Positions 48,131 through 58,508 of a stretch of DNA of 64,000 nt are shown in pieces (within the stretch, counting starts at the first letter, position 1; each line of letters begins with the position of its first letter). Source of the DNA: Drosophila pseudoobscura (taxonomy: Eukaryota; Arthropoda; Insecta; Diptera; Drosophilidae); the NCBI RefSeq assembly GCF_009870125.1, contig NC_046683.1, forward strand, positions 5,394,001-5,458,000, written 5' to 3'. Made by a program: the position numbers and the translations under genes. The notes beneath the pieces are model-generated. The model saw only the letters and a list, made by a program, of their open reading frames with translations. It made no database searches and had not been told where the DNA came from.

Positions 48131-48255
48131 ATCCAAGGAATTACTGGATGAAGGAACTTCTGCAGCAACATCGAGAAAGTATCTAAAACCGCAATACTCC
48201 GGAAGCTGCTTTTACTGGCACCAAACTGGCATGGTGACCCTCTATAATCACTAAA

Positions 48256-49015
48256 TAAATTAAATAAAACCTATTAAAAATTATACAGTTCACTAATTCA
48301 TAACCACCAACATATTAATGTAGATTTAGTTTAAATATATTTATACATAGGTGATTAAATAGGGATTTGTCGAAGGAGAGGAGTAGGTAGATTGTAAAAA
48401 GTGGTTGATGAGTGACCAAGAGATTTTTAAAGGGTCGGGGAAAACTGGGCGTAGCCTGGAGGCACAGCGCAGATACCAACCCTACAACATGAAAACGACT
48501 CGGTCGCAGGACCGGAAAACCGTTAGAAGGCCGGAAGGGGGTGAAGAAGTAGAAACGAGCAAGCGTTGTTTTACATAGGACATCCAGAGGCCGGTGCATT
48601 GGGACCAAGAACAAACACGTAAGGACCAGGATGTTTTTACCATTCTTTAAATGTGGCAAAACATCGATGTTTAGTTTTTATGTCTTGTCCCGTTTCTATA
48701 AAAGCGAAAACTGAAGATAGAACGAAAAGAAGCACGTTGGATCCTTTAAATTTTCGTTGATAAAACAGTCTTTTAAGGTTAGTTGCTTGGGTTAGTTTGG
48801 ATGTGTCGGCAGAAGTAAAATTATTAAGGGATAGATAAACATTTCAAGAGTAAGTAAAAGAGTAAAAGAGCACATGTGCTTTTTTCACATGCACTCAAAT
48901 ACATATGTACATATATGCATTTGAGAATTTACGTATTCTATGATTTCAATTAAATACATATATTATTTCTATATTACAGGAAGATAAAAAAAACTGCGAG
49001 GCTGGACTTTACAAA
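48256..49015. other. Flank of the LOA element, no gene recognised
   Basis: 48360-48660 is purine-rich and GC-richer than the surroundings and could be UTR of another transposon. The remainder is AT-rich. Confidence 0.3.
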
Positions 49016-49022
49016 AATAAGC

Positions 49023-49286
49023 GTGAATGCTCTAATGTTTGTCAGAATTTTAAGCGATCGAGCGATAGGCAAAGCGGAATTTTGTAATTACTTTGGAAAA
49101 TGTCTGAAAACAGCAGAAAACACGACGAACCTAATGGATAATTTGCGTCGAATAAGTCCAAACAATGCGACTGAAGACAAAGAGCATGCACCAACGGCAT
49201 TGGGGGGATTCTTGGTTCGGGATGTTTCGTATCCATCCGGACCGAAACGTTACAACCGAAGTCCAGGGCAAATGAAGGATACTTAA
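49023..49286 (+). CDS. Possible small exon or decayed small gene
   Basis: A likely acceptor (TATTACAG) at about 48979 precedes a stretch with protein-like composition in two frames. One frame gives NCEAGLYKNKRECSNVCQ, then a stop. The other is open to 49286 and contains AEFCNYFGKCLKTAENTTNL and SPNNATEDKEHAPTALGG. Several cysteines in each frame could fit a small secreted or cysteine-rich protein with a frameshift between them. No homologue was recognised and chance is a real alternative. Confidence 0.25.
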   Translation: MNALMFVRILSDRAIGKAEFCNYFGKCLKTAENTTNLMDNLRRISPNNATEDKEHAPTALGGFLVRDVSYPSGPKRYNRSPGQMKDT

Positions 49287-49289
49287 CCG

Positions 49290-49794
49290 TAACTTGCCAT
49301 TATATTCATTCTCTATTCGAACTTAATTCAGCCCTACTGTCAAACACAAAATTTAGTATCGGAGAAATTTAGTCTGCGATGTTGGCAGCCGTGTGGTAAG
49401 TATATTTATACACGTCTGCCAGAGTAAGTCTTACGTCGTTATACCCGGAAGACGCTCTAACCAAAAGGAGCAAAAATAATTTTTGTTTGCTTATTTTATG
49501 GTTGCCATCTTTGTAATAGGTTTTAAAATAAAACTAATTCATTTTTTAATCAAAACTAAAAATTGAATTCAGCACCATGGAATTTTCCTAAAATTTCGTA
49601 TACATATCCGTATTATTTTTGGATAATCGACTGATCGACAGATCTATCTTTTTATTTATTATTCTTTCATAGACTTGTTCTTCAAAATGGTAAAAAGTGT
49701 ATTCCACGTTAAATTTAGAGACATAGAGCAGAACGTGTCGTCCGAGTCGTGCACATACAATGTGGCGTCCTTGCAAGATTCGCGCTTTGAGTAG
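49290..49794. other. Intergenic DNA, 3' flank of the repeat-protein gene
   Basis: AT-rich, nothing recognised; the right part is presumably 3' UTR of the minus-strand gene. Confidence 0.4.
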
Positions 49795-52700
49795 CTACCC
49801 GACACTTGGATCAAGGAATTCTGTCGGCCAATCCAATCTGCCCATAAGCGGAGCAACCACAGGGTGGGGCCGTGGGATAATAGCCTGCCTCATATCTCTG
49901 GAGACCGCTGCAGTTTGGCATTTGGGGATGGTGCATCCCAGATTACAGCTCCTCTGCTCTGGCCCACCGCCTTTTTTCCTTACAATTTTCTTCTTTTTTT
50001 TGGGCGCTGCTGCTGCGGGCACTGGGGGTGCCTCCTTGTGCTGGGGTTTCTCGCTTATCTTCTCCAGCGGATTAAGCGGACAGCAGTTCTGGCCATTGCA
50101 GTAGTTGGGGTTGGGATACCAACAGTAGCAGCCGATGCATGGGTCGTAGTAGTAGTAAAAGGGCCAATAGCTGGAATCGCAGTAGGCATTGCAGCAGGTG
50201 TTGAAACCACTCGAAATGGGGGCTTCTTCTGGTGCAGGTTCGCACTGAACTGCAGGCGGCAATTCTTTTGAGTTCTTTCTGGGTTTGGATGATCCCGTCT
50301 GCGCGCATTCGTCGGCTCTGTGGGGAGTTCTTGACATAAAGGAGTGATAATAAGTGCTAATTAGCTCACTGAATAAAGAAACTGTTATTCCAGCAGAAGG
50401 ATGGCATCGATTGCTCCGGAAATACAACAGGACTGCAGTCACTGCAACCATTTGCGGTATTCGCCGAAGCTGGCATTGATGCTTTCGATATGGGAGTGCC
50501 ACCAGATGTAGCCTTCTTACTATCTGCATCGCGTTTGCTAAGTTTGCGTTTTAGTGACAATTCCTTTCCATTCTTGGAATCGCCCTCATCTATCCGGTTG
50601 GCAGTGTCGAGATTGACAGGCAGAAGGAGACAACAATTCTGCAGACCATTCTCGGGAAATGACAATTGCAGCGACTGAAGGACTCTGCAGATGACATTGG
50701 ACATTGGATTAATGCATCGATGTCAGAACTGGGGCTTTATTTTTATACCCGATACTCAAAGAGCTTGGGAGTATATTAGATTTGTGCTGAGGGTAGATGT
50801 GTGTAACACGCTGAGGGATGTGTTACAGGCCTCATAAAGTTATATATTCTTGATCAGAATCAATAGTTGAGTCGCTACAGTCATGTATAACTGTCCGTCT
50901 GTCCGTCTTGTTTGACGCCTTGTTCTCAAAGACTATAATTTTAAGTGTTGGCTCCTGTGATATCACACTGAATCAAGTTTGTTTCAAAATTTTGCCACAC
51001 TCCCTTTCGCCTGTACAAAGAACGAAAATTTGTGGCATCTATAAGTTCTAAGACACGAGAAAACTAAAGACGCTGCAACATAGGGAATAACCATATCTAG
51101 CAGATTGCCGAATCAGATGTTTTAATCGGAGCAGTATTATAGAAAAAGGAACAAATGAAATGTCAGCGTAACCCATTCAACGCCCTTGCTCTTTCCCTCC
51201 CTATCACACACTATCCCTTGTTGGAGGAGAACGAGATGGCAACACACATACTGGCTGAGTATACACTCTTAATGTAACTCTGACGTGACACTCACCGATG
51301 AATAGCATCACTGCTGGGATTGGACTGTTCACAATCTTCTCCGGTCTTCTCCTGCGACTTCCTCGATTGAGCTGATTGAGCCTCTCCTCGTCCGTAAGTC
51401 TCATTTGCCTGCAGAGCTTGTTGACCATATCGTAGCAGATCTTGTGGACCACCTCCTGGAGCTTGATATAATTGAGGTGGATAACCGATTGCCATGGATC
51501 CTGGATCCTTGTACCTTGGTATTTGCTTGTGAACTTCTTGTTCACCGTAAACACGAAACTGACTGCCAGGAGCCATTCCCTGTATTCCGTGTGTTTCAGG
51601 AGCCATTCCGTGCATACCTTGTGATCCAGTAGCCATTCCCTGTATGCCCTGAGCTCCAGGAGCTATTCCATGCATACCTTGAGTTCCAGGAGCCAGTCCC
51701 TGCATACCCTGAGTTAGAGGAGCCATTCCATGCATACCCTGAGTTCCAGGAGGCATTCCATGCAAAGAGAATCCTTCTTGAGGCGGCCAGGCAGCCGGAG
51801 GTTGTCCCGTCGGACCATTGGCGCCATTAGCAAACATTCCAGTCGGTCCAATTTCGTTCCCAGTCACTGCAACTTGTGCACCCGGAGTGGGCAAGCCTCC
51901 TTGTTCACCGTAAACACCAAACTGACTGACAGGAGCCATTCCTTGCATACCCTGCGTTCCAGGAGCCATTCCCTGCATATACTGAGTTCCAGCAGCCATT
52001 CCCTGAATACCCTGAGTACCAGGAGCCATTCCTTGCATACCCTGCGATCCAGGCGCCATTCCCTGCATGCCCTGAATTCCAGGACCTATTGCATGCATAC
52101 CTTGAGCTCCAGGAGCCATTCCATGCACAGGGAATCCTTGTTGAGGCGGCCAGGGAGCCGGAGGTTGTCCCATCGCACCATAAGCGCCATTAGCAAACAT
52201 TCCAGTCGTTCCATTTTCGTTCCCAGTCAGTGCAGCTTGTGCACCCGGAGTAGGCAAACCTGTTTGTTCACCGTAAGCACCAAACTGACTGACAGGAGCC
52301 GTTCCCTGCATACCCTGCGTTCCAGGAGCCATTCCCTGCATTGCCTGAGTTCCAGCAGCCATTCCCTGCATACCCTGCGATCCAGGAGCCATTCCCTGCA
52401 TATACTGAGTTCCAGCAGCCATTCCCTGAATACCCTGAGTTCCAGGAGCCATTCCTTGCATACCCTGCGATCCAGGCGCCATTCCCTGCATGCCCTGAAT
52501 TCCAGGACCTATTGCATGCATACCTTGAGTTCCAGGAGCCATTCCATGCACAGGGAATCCTTGTTGAGGCGGCCATGGAGCCGGAGGTTGTCCAGTCGGA
52601 CCATTATCGCCATTAGACGGTCCATTTTTGTCCCCCGTCTTCTTTTTCTCTGTCCTCTTTGGTTCATTACCCTGTGTACCCATTTTGTTTGCGCCAATAC

Positions 52701-53380
52701 CCAGTTTACCAGACTTTTTATTGCCGTCACCCTCCGGTTCTCTACCCTTTCTGTTTGGTCCATTATCAAGCCTATCATTTTGCATATTTCCGTCCCCAGT
52801 CGGCAATGTGCCCTTTCTGATTGTTCCAATACTCCTCTTAGCATTCTGTCCATATCTTTCCTCAGTAGACTGTCTTCCCGATCTGTTTGCTCCAAGATCC
52901 GTCTTACCATTCTGTTCACTTCCGTCCTTAGTAATCTGTCTGCCCGATCCGTTTGCTCCATTATCTGCTCCAACAGTCTGTTTTTTTCCGTCATCAGTCT
53001 TCTGTTTTTTCGTTCTTTTCTTTGCTCCAGTACCCGGCTTACCAGTCTGTCTCTTTTCATCCCCAGTCGTCTTTTTAGCTGTATTTTTTTCCCCACATTC
53101 ATCAAAGTATTGCTCACACCAATCCAGCTTGGGTGTACAATCCGAGAATTTGGCAAACTCCTCCGGAGAGTGGACCGGATGCTGGCAAAAAGATCTATAG
53201 TAACATTGGGGGCAATACGACTGGGGGCAGTACGACTGAAAAGAATTTCTGGAAAAAAAGAAATAACGAGTCATTGCTGACGAGCTATGTATATTGTATT
53301 TATACTTACCCTCTATACAACCCCGTGCAGCTCTGGCAGCAAATCAGAGGCTGATGGGGGTTCTCTGGGCATGCGGACAT
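49795..53380 (-). CDS. Unidentified Cys-rich protein with MAPGTQGMQG repeat array (four-exon model)
   Basis: Exons 53310-53380, 51296-53248, 50370-50684 and 49795-50317 join in frame to 953 aa. Introns are 61, 611 and 52 bp. The N terminus has paired Cys (ICCQSCTGLYRG, QSYCPQSYCPQCYYRSFCQ). A Lys/Arg/Asn/Gly-rich set of about 27-residue repeats (GANRSGRQSTEERYGQN type, about residues 95-220) follows. Next is a roughly 370-residue array of 10-residue units (GTQGMQGMAP) arranged in three longer blocks, each opening QPPAPWPPQQGF. The C terminus has a Cys/Tyr-rich segment (CCNAYCDSS, YYYYDPCIGCYCWYP) and a Lys run. If the 51296 donor (CG/GTGAGT) is not used, exon 2 ends at a stop (51292) and 49795-50704 is a separate 285-aa gene starting MSNVIC. 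Function unknown. Paired Cys-Pro motifs and basic repeats recall sperm structural proteins, which is only a guess. Confidence 0.7.
50735..51275 (+). mobile_element. DINE-1-like element inside the putative third intron region of the repeat-protein gene
   Basis: Nearly full length: TTTTTATACCCGATACTCAA, GTGTGTAACACGCTGAGGG, TATATTCTTGATCAGAATCA, CTGTCCGTCTGTCCGTCTTG, GATATCACACTGAATCAAGT, GAACGAAAATTTGTGGCATC, and ACACATACTGGCTGAGTATA near the end. It fills almost the whole interval between the exon ending at 51296 and the one starting at 50684, on the opposite strand to the gene. Confidence 0.88.
51590..52600. repeat. 30-bp coding minisatellite with higher-order structure
   Basis: The units on the plus strand resemble GGAGCCATTCCCTGCATACC followed by CTGAGTTCCA, coding in reverse for the 10-residue unit. 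Three longer blocks begin where GGGAATCCTTGTTGAGGCGG or its variant occurs (about 51765, 52130 and 52550). Two of these blocks share nearly the same order of unit variants, indicating block duplication on top of unit duplication. Confidence 0.9.
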
Positions 53381-53529
53381 TTTGAAAACTACGAGCTTTA
53401 GCTTCTCACGACTACCGCTCCAACGAAACTCATGGCCAAGGTTAAGGGAACTAAAAAATCAAATCATCTCGTTCAGGATAAAATGACAGATTTTAAACAA
53501 GTTTTTGATTGTTTACGCTAAGTCTAATG

Positions 53530-53605
53530 GGGTATTTTTATACTCGATACTCAAAGAGATTAGGGTTTTACTAGATTTTTGCTGAAAGTGGATGGTGGTA
53601 ACACC
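53530..53605 (+). mobile_element. DINE-1-like 5' end fragment
   Basis: TATTTTTATACTCGATACTC, AAAGAGATTAGGGTTTTACT and GCTGAAAGTGGATGGTGGTA match the first 80 bp of the family; the rest is gone. Confidence 0.75.
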
Positions 53606-54064
53606 ATTTTTATGGTCATCAACCCGTATATGGAGCGGAACCAGACCACCATGAAGTGAAACGTGAAAAGTTGTTTTCGATTTAACTGTCGCGATCTCGC
53701 ATGAAAAACGTTCAAAATATGATTTTATATTCATTTTATACGAAGCCCTCATAAAATTCTTTGTCCCGAAAGCTTTTGGCTAGAGAATTAGAACAAATTT
53801 TGAATGGATATCGATTGATATTATCCACATATCGATTTGACTGGCGAATTTCGATTTGATAACGTGCTGCTTTCTTTTCCGTGTAGCTGAGGATACATAT
53901 GTGTATTTCGTGATTGTATGGGTATGGGGCTGTATCATTAAAGTAACTCTTGGTATCTGATTAAGAACCTAGCAAGCGGTTTTTAAATTTCCATTTAAAC
54001 AAGTTTTTCCAAGAAACAAGAAAAATCCTAGGGGAAAAACTTATAAGATAAATTTATAATAAAA
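53606..54064. other. Intergenic DNA upstream of polycystin copy 1
   Basis: It includes ATATCGATT phrases near 53805-53835. It should contain the promoter of the copy 1 gene; no core element is convincing. Confidence 0.4.
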
Positions 54065-57000
54065 ATGTACTCACATCGACTGGATCAGAGTCCTGACGCG
54101 CCAAAAAGGGCGCCACGTGCAGTGCCGCATCCAAATCAGCGCCATACTTCGAGAAATACTGCACTTGCAGCAAGACCAGCCACGATCCGAGTTAAGGATC
54201 TCCCTCGTGTCCAGCTTCCAAAACGTGGAAATGGTGCAAAATCAGCTGCGAAAGCTGACCAACTTAAGGTACCAGCCACAACAGAGAGCCAGAACACACT
54301 GAAAACGAAAACAGGCAGTTTTTTCGGACGAAAGAAGGATGAAATAATTGCGAGCCAAAAAAAAGCCACGGCTATGAATGGATTAGGACGCGTCAACCCC
54401 GTACCACAGCACCTAAAAGTTAAGACATCCCGTGTTCTCTATACAACTGACGAGGAGGTGCGCGACGCTCTCATGGAGTTTGGAGTTTTCATCATCTTCC
54501 TAGTCCTTACATCTCTGGGTGAGTTCAATACCCAATTGTGATGAAATGAAAGCCATACTTCCATGAAATACGACGGATGGAGGCAATCTTTAAAGCAGCT
54601 GAATTTTTTATTCATCCTGTAATGAAGGATATATTTTTTACATTGATATCATAGAAGTCCACCCATAATCCGCTTACGTTTGTTGTTATATCCTCTATCT
54701 CAATAGGGTGTGTATTCAAATGCTGTCTGTTGCATATTTATTTGGGTCAGCGGTGCATATTAAATTTATGTATTTATTTGGGTCATTAAGGAAATATTTT
54801 TGATTATTTATTTAGACAGGCTAGCTATTTGTCTAGGTCTAACCATATGATTTTTTACTCTATTAGAGATCGTACCTCACATATACCATAATCAAACCTC
54901 AATCGACTTCCTGTGTGGTGATTCCTAGATTTCGAACTCGTTTTTCTTCCAGTAACTTTGTCCGTGCGTCACCCTCATATGTTCTACTTTAATGATACGA
55001 TGATGAAACTGTTTACTACACGCAATCTGACTGTGGTCCCATCAGTGACGGTCTCCTTTGAGAAGATGCTCACCGTCCCAGATTGGTGGGACTATTTGGT
55101 ATACAACTTTATAAATACATTGCACGGAGATATGACCACCACCACTTCAACAAGCACACGAACTAAATCCGTTAACCCAGCCAAAACCGATCGGAGCTCA
55201 TTCAAGTCCAACGAAGATATTCTGTATGTGGAGGATGGGGATGTTGAACGCAATGATGAATCCTCTAGGAGGAAAAGAGATACTGGACCAGAACTACCTT
55301 ACGACGAGCTCGATGAAATCGACAGGGACGAAAATCTCGATGGCCTGGACCTGGACCTTGACCTGAGCGAGCAAATTGGCGCAACCCCAAAAAGTCGTAG
55401 TGCTCGTAGCGATACTGATAGCGAAACTGTCCCATGGGCTCAAAGCAGCCTTAATTTGACTACCCATCTCAACGGTCGCCTATTCCTGCACGAGAACCTT
55501 ATGCTTGGTCCACCACGCCTACGGCAGATTCGCGTTAGCAAGAACAGTTGCCAAACGGACGGTAACTTCCCTCAGAACTTCAACACCTGCTATGCCGCAT
55601 ATTCCAATGCGGCCGAAGAGAACTCCGAATGGCACAAAGGTACTCGATACCGAACAATGCGCGAACTGGGCGCCACCCCGATCTTGACTTTACTGGCCTA
55701 CTATCGCTCTGGTGGGTACACTGTTGATCTGACCTACGACAAGGATGAGAATCTGCAGAGCATAAATAAACTGAAAAGCGTTAATTGGCTGGATCGCGGT
55801 TCGAGGCTGTGTTTGGTGGAGTTCAATTTGTTCAACGATAACAAAGACATCTTTCAGAGCGTTAAGTAGGGGTTTGCCTCGATTTTAATTAAAGCTTATT
55901 TCAAGTTCTTCTTCTCTACAGACTTATTGCTGAAATCCCCCCCACGGGTGGTGTCATACCGCAGGCGCATTTGCGAACAGTCAAAGAGTATTCTTTTTTC
56001 ACCGATCTCAGTCTGACCATGACTGTAGTCTATATATTCTGGTATATAATGGTATTTTACTACACCATTTGTGAGATCAATGCATTCTACAAGTCACAAT
56101 GGAAAGCCTACTTCACATCATTAATGAACATTCTTGATAATATTGTGTTAGTGGTAACTATTATTTTCTGTACTGTTATGTTCCGGATCTACTTTTCATA
56201 TCTATTTTTCTTATACCCAGTTATGTTACCTGGCCTTGTTCTACAACATTTGGCATACCTTCAAAATGAAATCCATTACATCCAAGGCCTACACGCAACA
56301 GCATTATCAAAGTATCGATGTTCTCTGCTTATCGAATTTGATCTATGTGGATATGATGGCTATTTTAGCATTTTTGGTATGGATAAAAATATTCAAGTTT
56401 ATCAGTTTCAACAAGACACTCATTCAGTTCACAACGACTTTAAGAAGGGTATGCCATTTTATTCAAAATATTTATTGACTAGACTGTGACAATAACTGTG
56501 ATTGATTTTTTGAAAATTTATAGTGCTCTAAGGATTTGATTGGATTCAGTATTATGTTTGGCATTGTTTTTTTGGCCTATGCCCAACTGGGTCTTCTGCT
56601 TTTCGGCACTGAGCATCCAGATTTTAATAATTTTGTCACCTCAGTATTAACAATGATCCGCATGATCCTCGGTGATTTTCAATATAATCTCATTCAGCAG
56701 TCCAATCGGGTGCTTGGGCCCATCTACTTTCTCACCTATATTGTGCTTGTGTTCTTCATCCTGTTGGCAAGTTTTAGAACTTAAATACATTTTATAGGTC
56801 TTAATGTGTTGTATTCCACAAGAACATGTTTTTAGCCATCATCATGCAAACTTATAACTCAGTGAAGAATGAAATCACTCAAGGACGCAGCCAGTTAGCC
56901 TCATATGTCATTAAGAAACTGGCTGCTGCCTTCTACTGGATAACTCACTGTGGCCGTGAGCGTCGTTTCCGGTCAGCCCCCCCCCCAACATCTGCAGTCA

Positions 57001-57360
57001 ATGAAGATGATCAGAATTCCACGGCCACAGAATTAAAGCAGCCTAAGCTGCTGAGGAGGAGCATGACCACAGAAGAGTACATTTACTAGGTACAGCTTTG
57101 AACATACATAATTTAAACTGAATATCTATTTCAGGGCACGGTATTTCGAAAATATTCCTCCCGATGTTCAGAATAGGGAATTGTTTCGGTAAGAGCCCTG
57201 ATATATTGTTTGGTTTATAGTTTATAACCTTTGTTTTTTGCTTTTTCCTAGTCTTACCAATCGCGTAAGTCTGATTGAAGAAGTTCTCGAACAGCTTGTT
57301 ACCAATATTGATAGCATACTGCTACGCTTCGAGAGACAACAAGCTGCAAGGAAGATCTAA
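54065..57360 (+). CDS. Polycystin-2-like (TRPP) cation channel gene, copy 1
   Basis: Polycystin-2 proteins are six-span cation channels; the fly relative Pkd2 acts in sperm. Exons 54065-54518, 54953-55865, 55922-56153, 56221-56448, 56524-56766 and 56823-57089 give 778 aa. Exons 7 (57135-57188) and 8 (57252-57360) are recognisable but follow an in-frame TAG at 57087. Order of features: cytosolic N terminus; S1 (FGVFIIFLVLTSLG then VTLSVRHPHMFYF); extracellular TOP domain with NLMLGPPRLRQIRV, a Cys pair (SCQTD...NTCYAAY), YTVDLTYD and NWLDRGSRLCLVEFNL; PPTGGVIP before S2; S4 (FLVWIKIFKFISFNKTL); S5 (FSIMFGIVFLAYAQLGLLLF); pore (TMIRMILGDFQYN); S6 (LGPIYFLTYIVLVFFILL/NMFLAII). An acidic insert (about 230-290) lies inside the TOP domain. 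Intron 5 has a GC donor. Membership of the PKD2 family is firm; orthology to the 2L gene Pkd2 is not shown. Confidence 0.92.
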
Positions 57361-58200
57361 GCTCGAAATATCTATATGGCCAAAATCTTCCCAAAAACGC
57401 ATGAATATTTGTAATTTTAATATTTACTATGATATTTGCATTCAAAATTTGACATATGTATATAGGGAGATTTTCTGTTAATATAAAATTGTTATTAATA
57501 TAAATTGTCTGATTTCAAATTTAATAACATTCATTTTATTTACTTATAATTAAATATTCAAACATTTACAATTATTAACTGATTTAACATGAAAATAAAA
57601 ATATACAAAAATATTTGAGGTATTTATCACATTAAGAAAGGTGAGGTGATTGAGTTCTACACACATACTAATGTTATTGACGTCGATGCACCCCCAGGAA
57701 TTAGCCGATCCTAACGGGCACTTCCTTATAATACTTCAGCCGTGGGCAGCATTCGCACGGGGGTCGGGTAATAGACCCATAAATTCTTTTTGAGTATCGG
57801 GTATAAAAATATGAAACGGTTCAAGAAATCATCACATGGTGACGATAACTCAATGGGCACAGAGTCGTAAGAATATGAAATCAATACAATACATACATAT
57901 GTATATATTAGCATAAATCTTAGAACTGTTTTCAAAACAATTAAAAATATGTGAGACTAATAAAATGTCTCGCGAGCCATTAAATGTTTCGGCATTGCTT
58001 TATAGAATTAAAGCGAGCGGAAACGTTGTGAGCCGAAGCTAGGGCCGCGACTTTACATTTATGACTATACAATAATAATAATAATCCGATCTTATAATCA
58101 TTTTAGTTTCCTCATATCTTCAAAATTGTGGATGCCACAGATTTTTGTCCATTGCTCAGCCCAATGTTCACTAAAAAAAACAAAGAGGATTTGACGATGC
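57361..58200 (-). other. Spacer between convergent polycystin copies, with DINE-1 fragments
   Basis: 57775-57812 is the 5' end of a minus-oriented DINE-1 (TTTTTGAGTATCGGGTATAA). 58018-58160 is the 3' part of another (GAAACGTTGTGAGCCGAAGC, TTGTGGATGCCACAGATTTT). Both genes' 3' UTRs fall here. Confidence 0.65.
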
Positions 58201-58508
58201 AAATGAAAGATGAGTGAAAGCAATTTTGTTGTTTTGAGACAGACTGTTTCTGATACTGATTTTATTTAAAAGAACTAATTCTATTTACATTCAAAAAAAG
58301 GTGCAAAAAGTTCTGAGTCTGTAAGAATACGGTAGTAATGAGTAATGCTCCAATATTCCAATATTCAACATTAGTTGAGATATATCAAACTCGTATATCG
58401 AATTTAGTGTTTTCTTGCGCCTTGCTCTCTCTCGATGCGTTTTAGTACATCATCCATATTGGTGACCAGCTGTTCGAGAATTTCTTCAATCAGTGTTACG
58501 CGATTTGT
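58201..58508. repeat. Left copy of a recent duplication (pair at 63693-64000)
   Basis: By eye the 308 bp align without gaps to 63693-64000 with two differences (TTTTGAG/TTCTGAG and ATTGGTG/ATTAGTG). The homology starts abruptly at AAATGAAAGATGAG on the left. It runs to the window edge, covering the 3' UTR and the last exon of polycystin copies 2 and 3. Confidence 0.93.

Larger units (their letters stand above)
45815..48255 (+). mobile_element. LOA/R1-type non-LTR retrotransposon, internally or 3' deleted
   Basis: GC-rich sequence contrasts sharply with the flanks. It holds a 5' leader (45815-46063), an intact ORF1 (46064-47512) and an overlapping ORF2 whose endonuclease domain begins normally (47478) but is broken before the reverse transcriptase. 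The ORF2 start LQLNLHKSKIASAEL and ORF order fit the R1/LOA group, which includes the obscura-group elements Bilbo and TRIM; assignment within the group is inferred. The 3' end near 48250 is A-rich (TAAATAAATTAAATAAAAC). It cannot encode its own reverse transcriptase. Confidence 0.75.

Noticed and set aside
51730..53280. 516-codon open frame on the plus strand, antisense to the repeat protein
   Set aside because: It is open only because the 30-bp repeat lacks stops in this frame; its composition (Ser/His/Leu repeats) mirrors the reverse reading, and splice sites and motifs support the minus strand.
55971..56489. 172-codon read-through of polycystin copy 1 exon 3 into intron 3
   Set aside because: The downstream frame loses the S3-S4 sequence, whereas splicing 56153/56221 restores it and matches copy 2 exactly in exon length.
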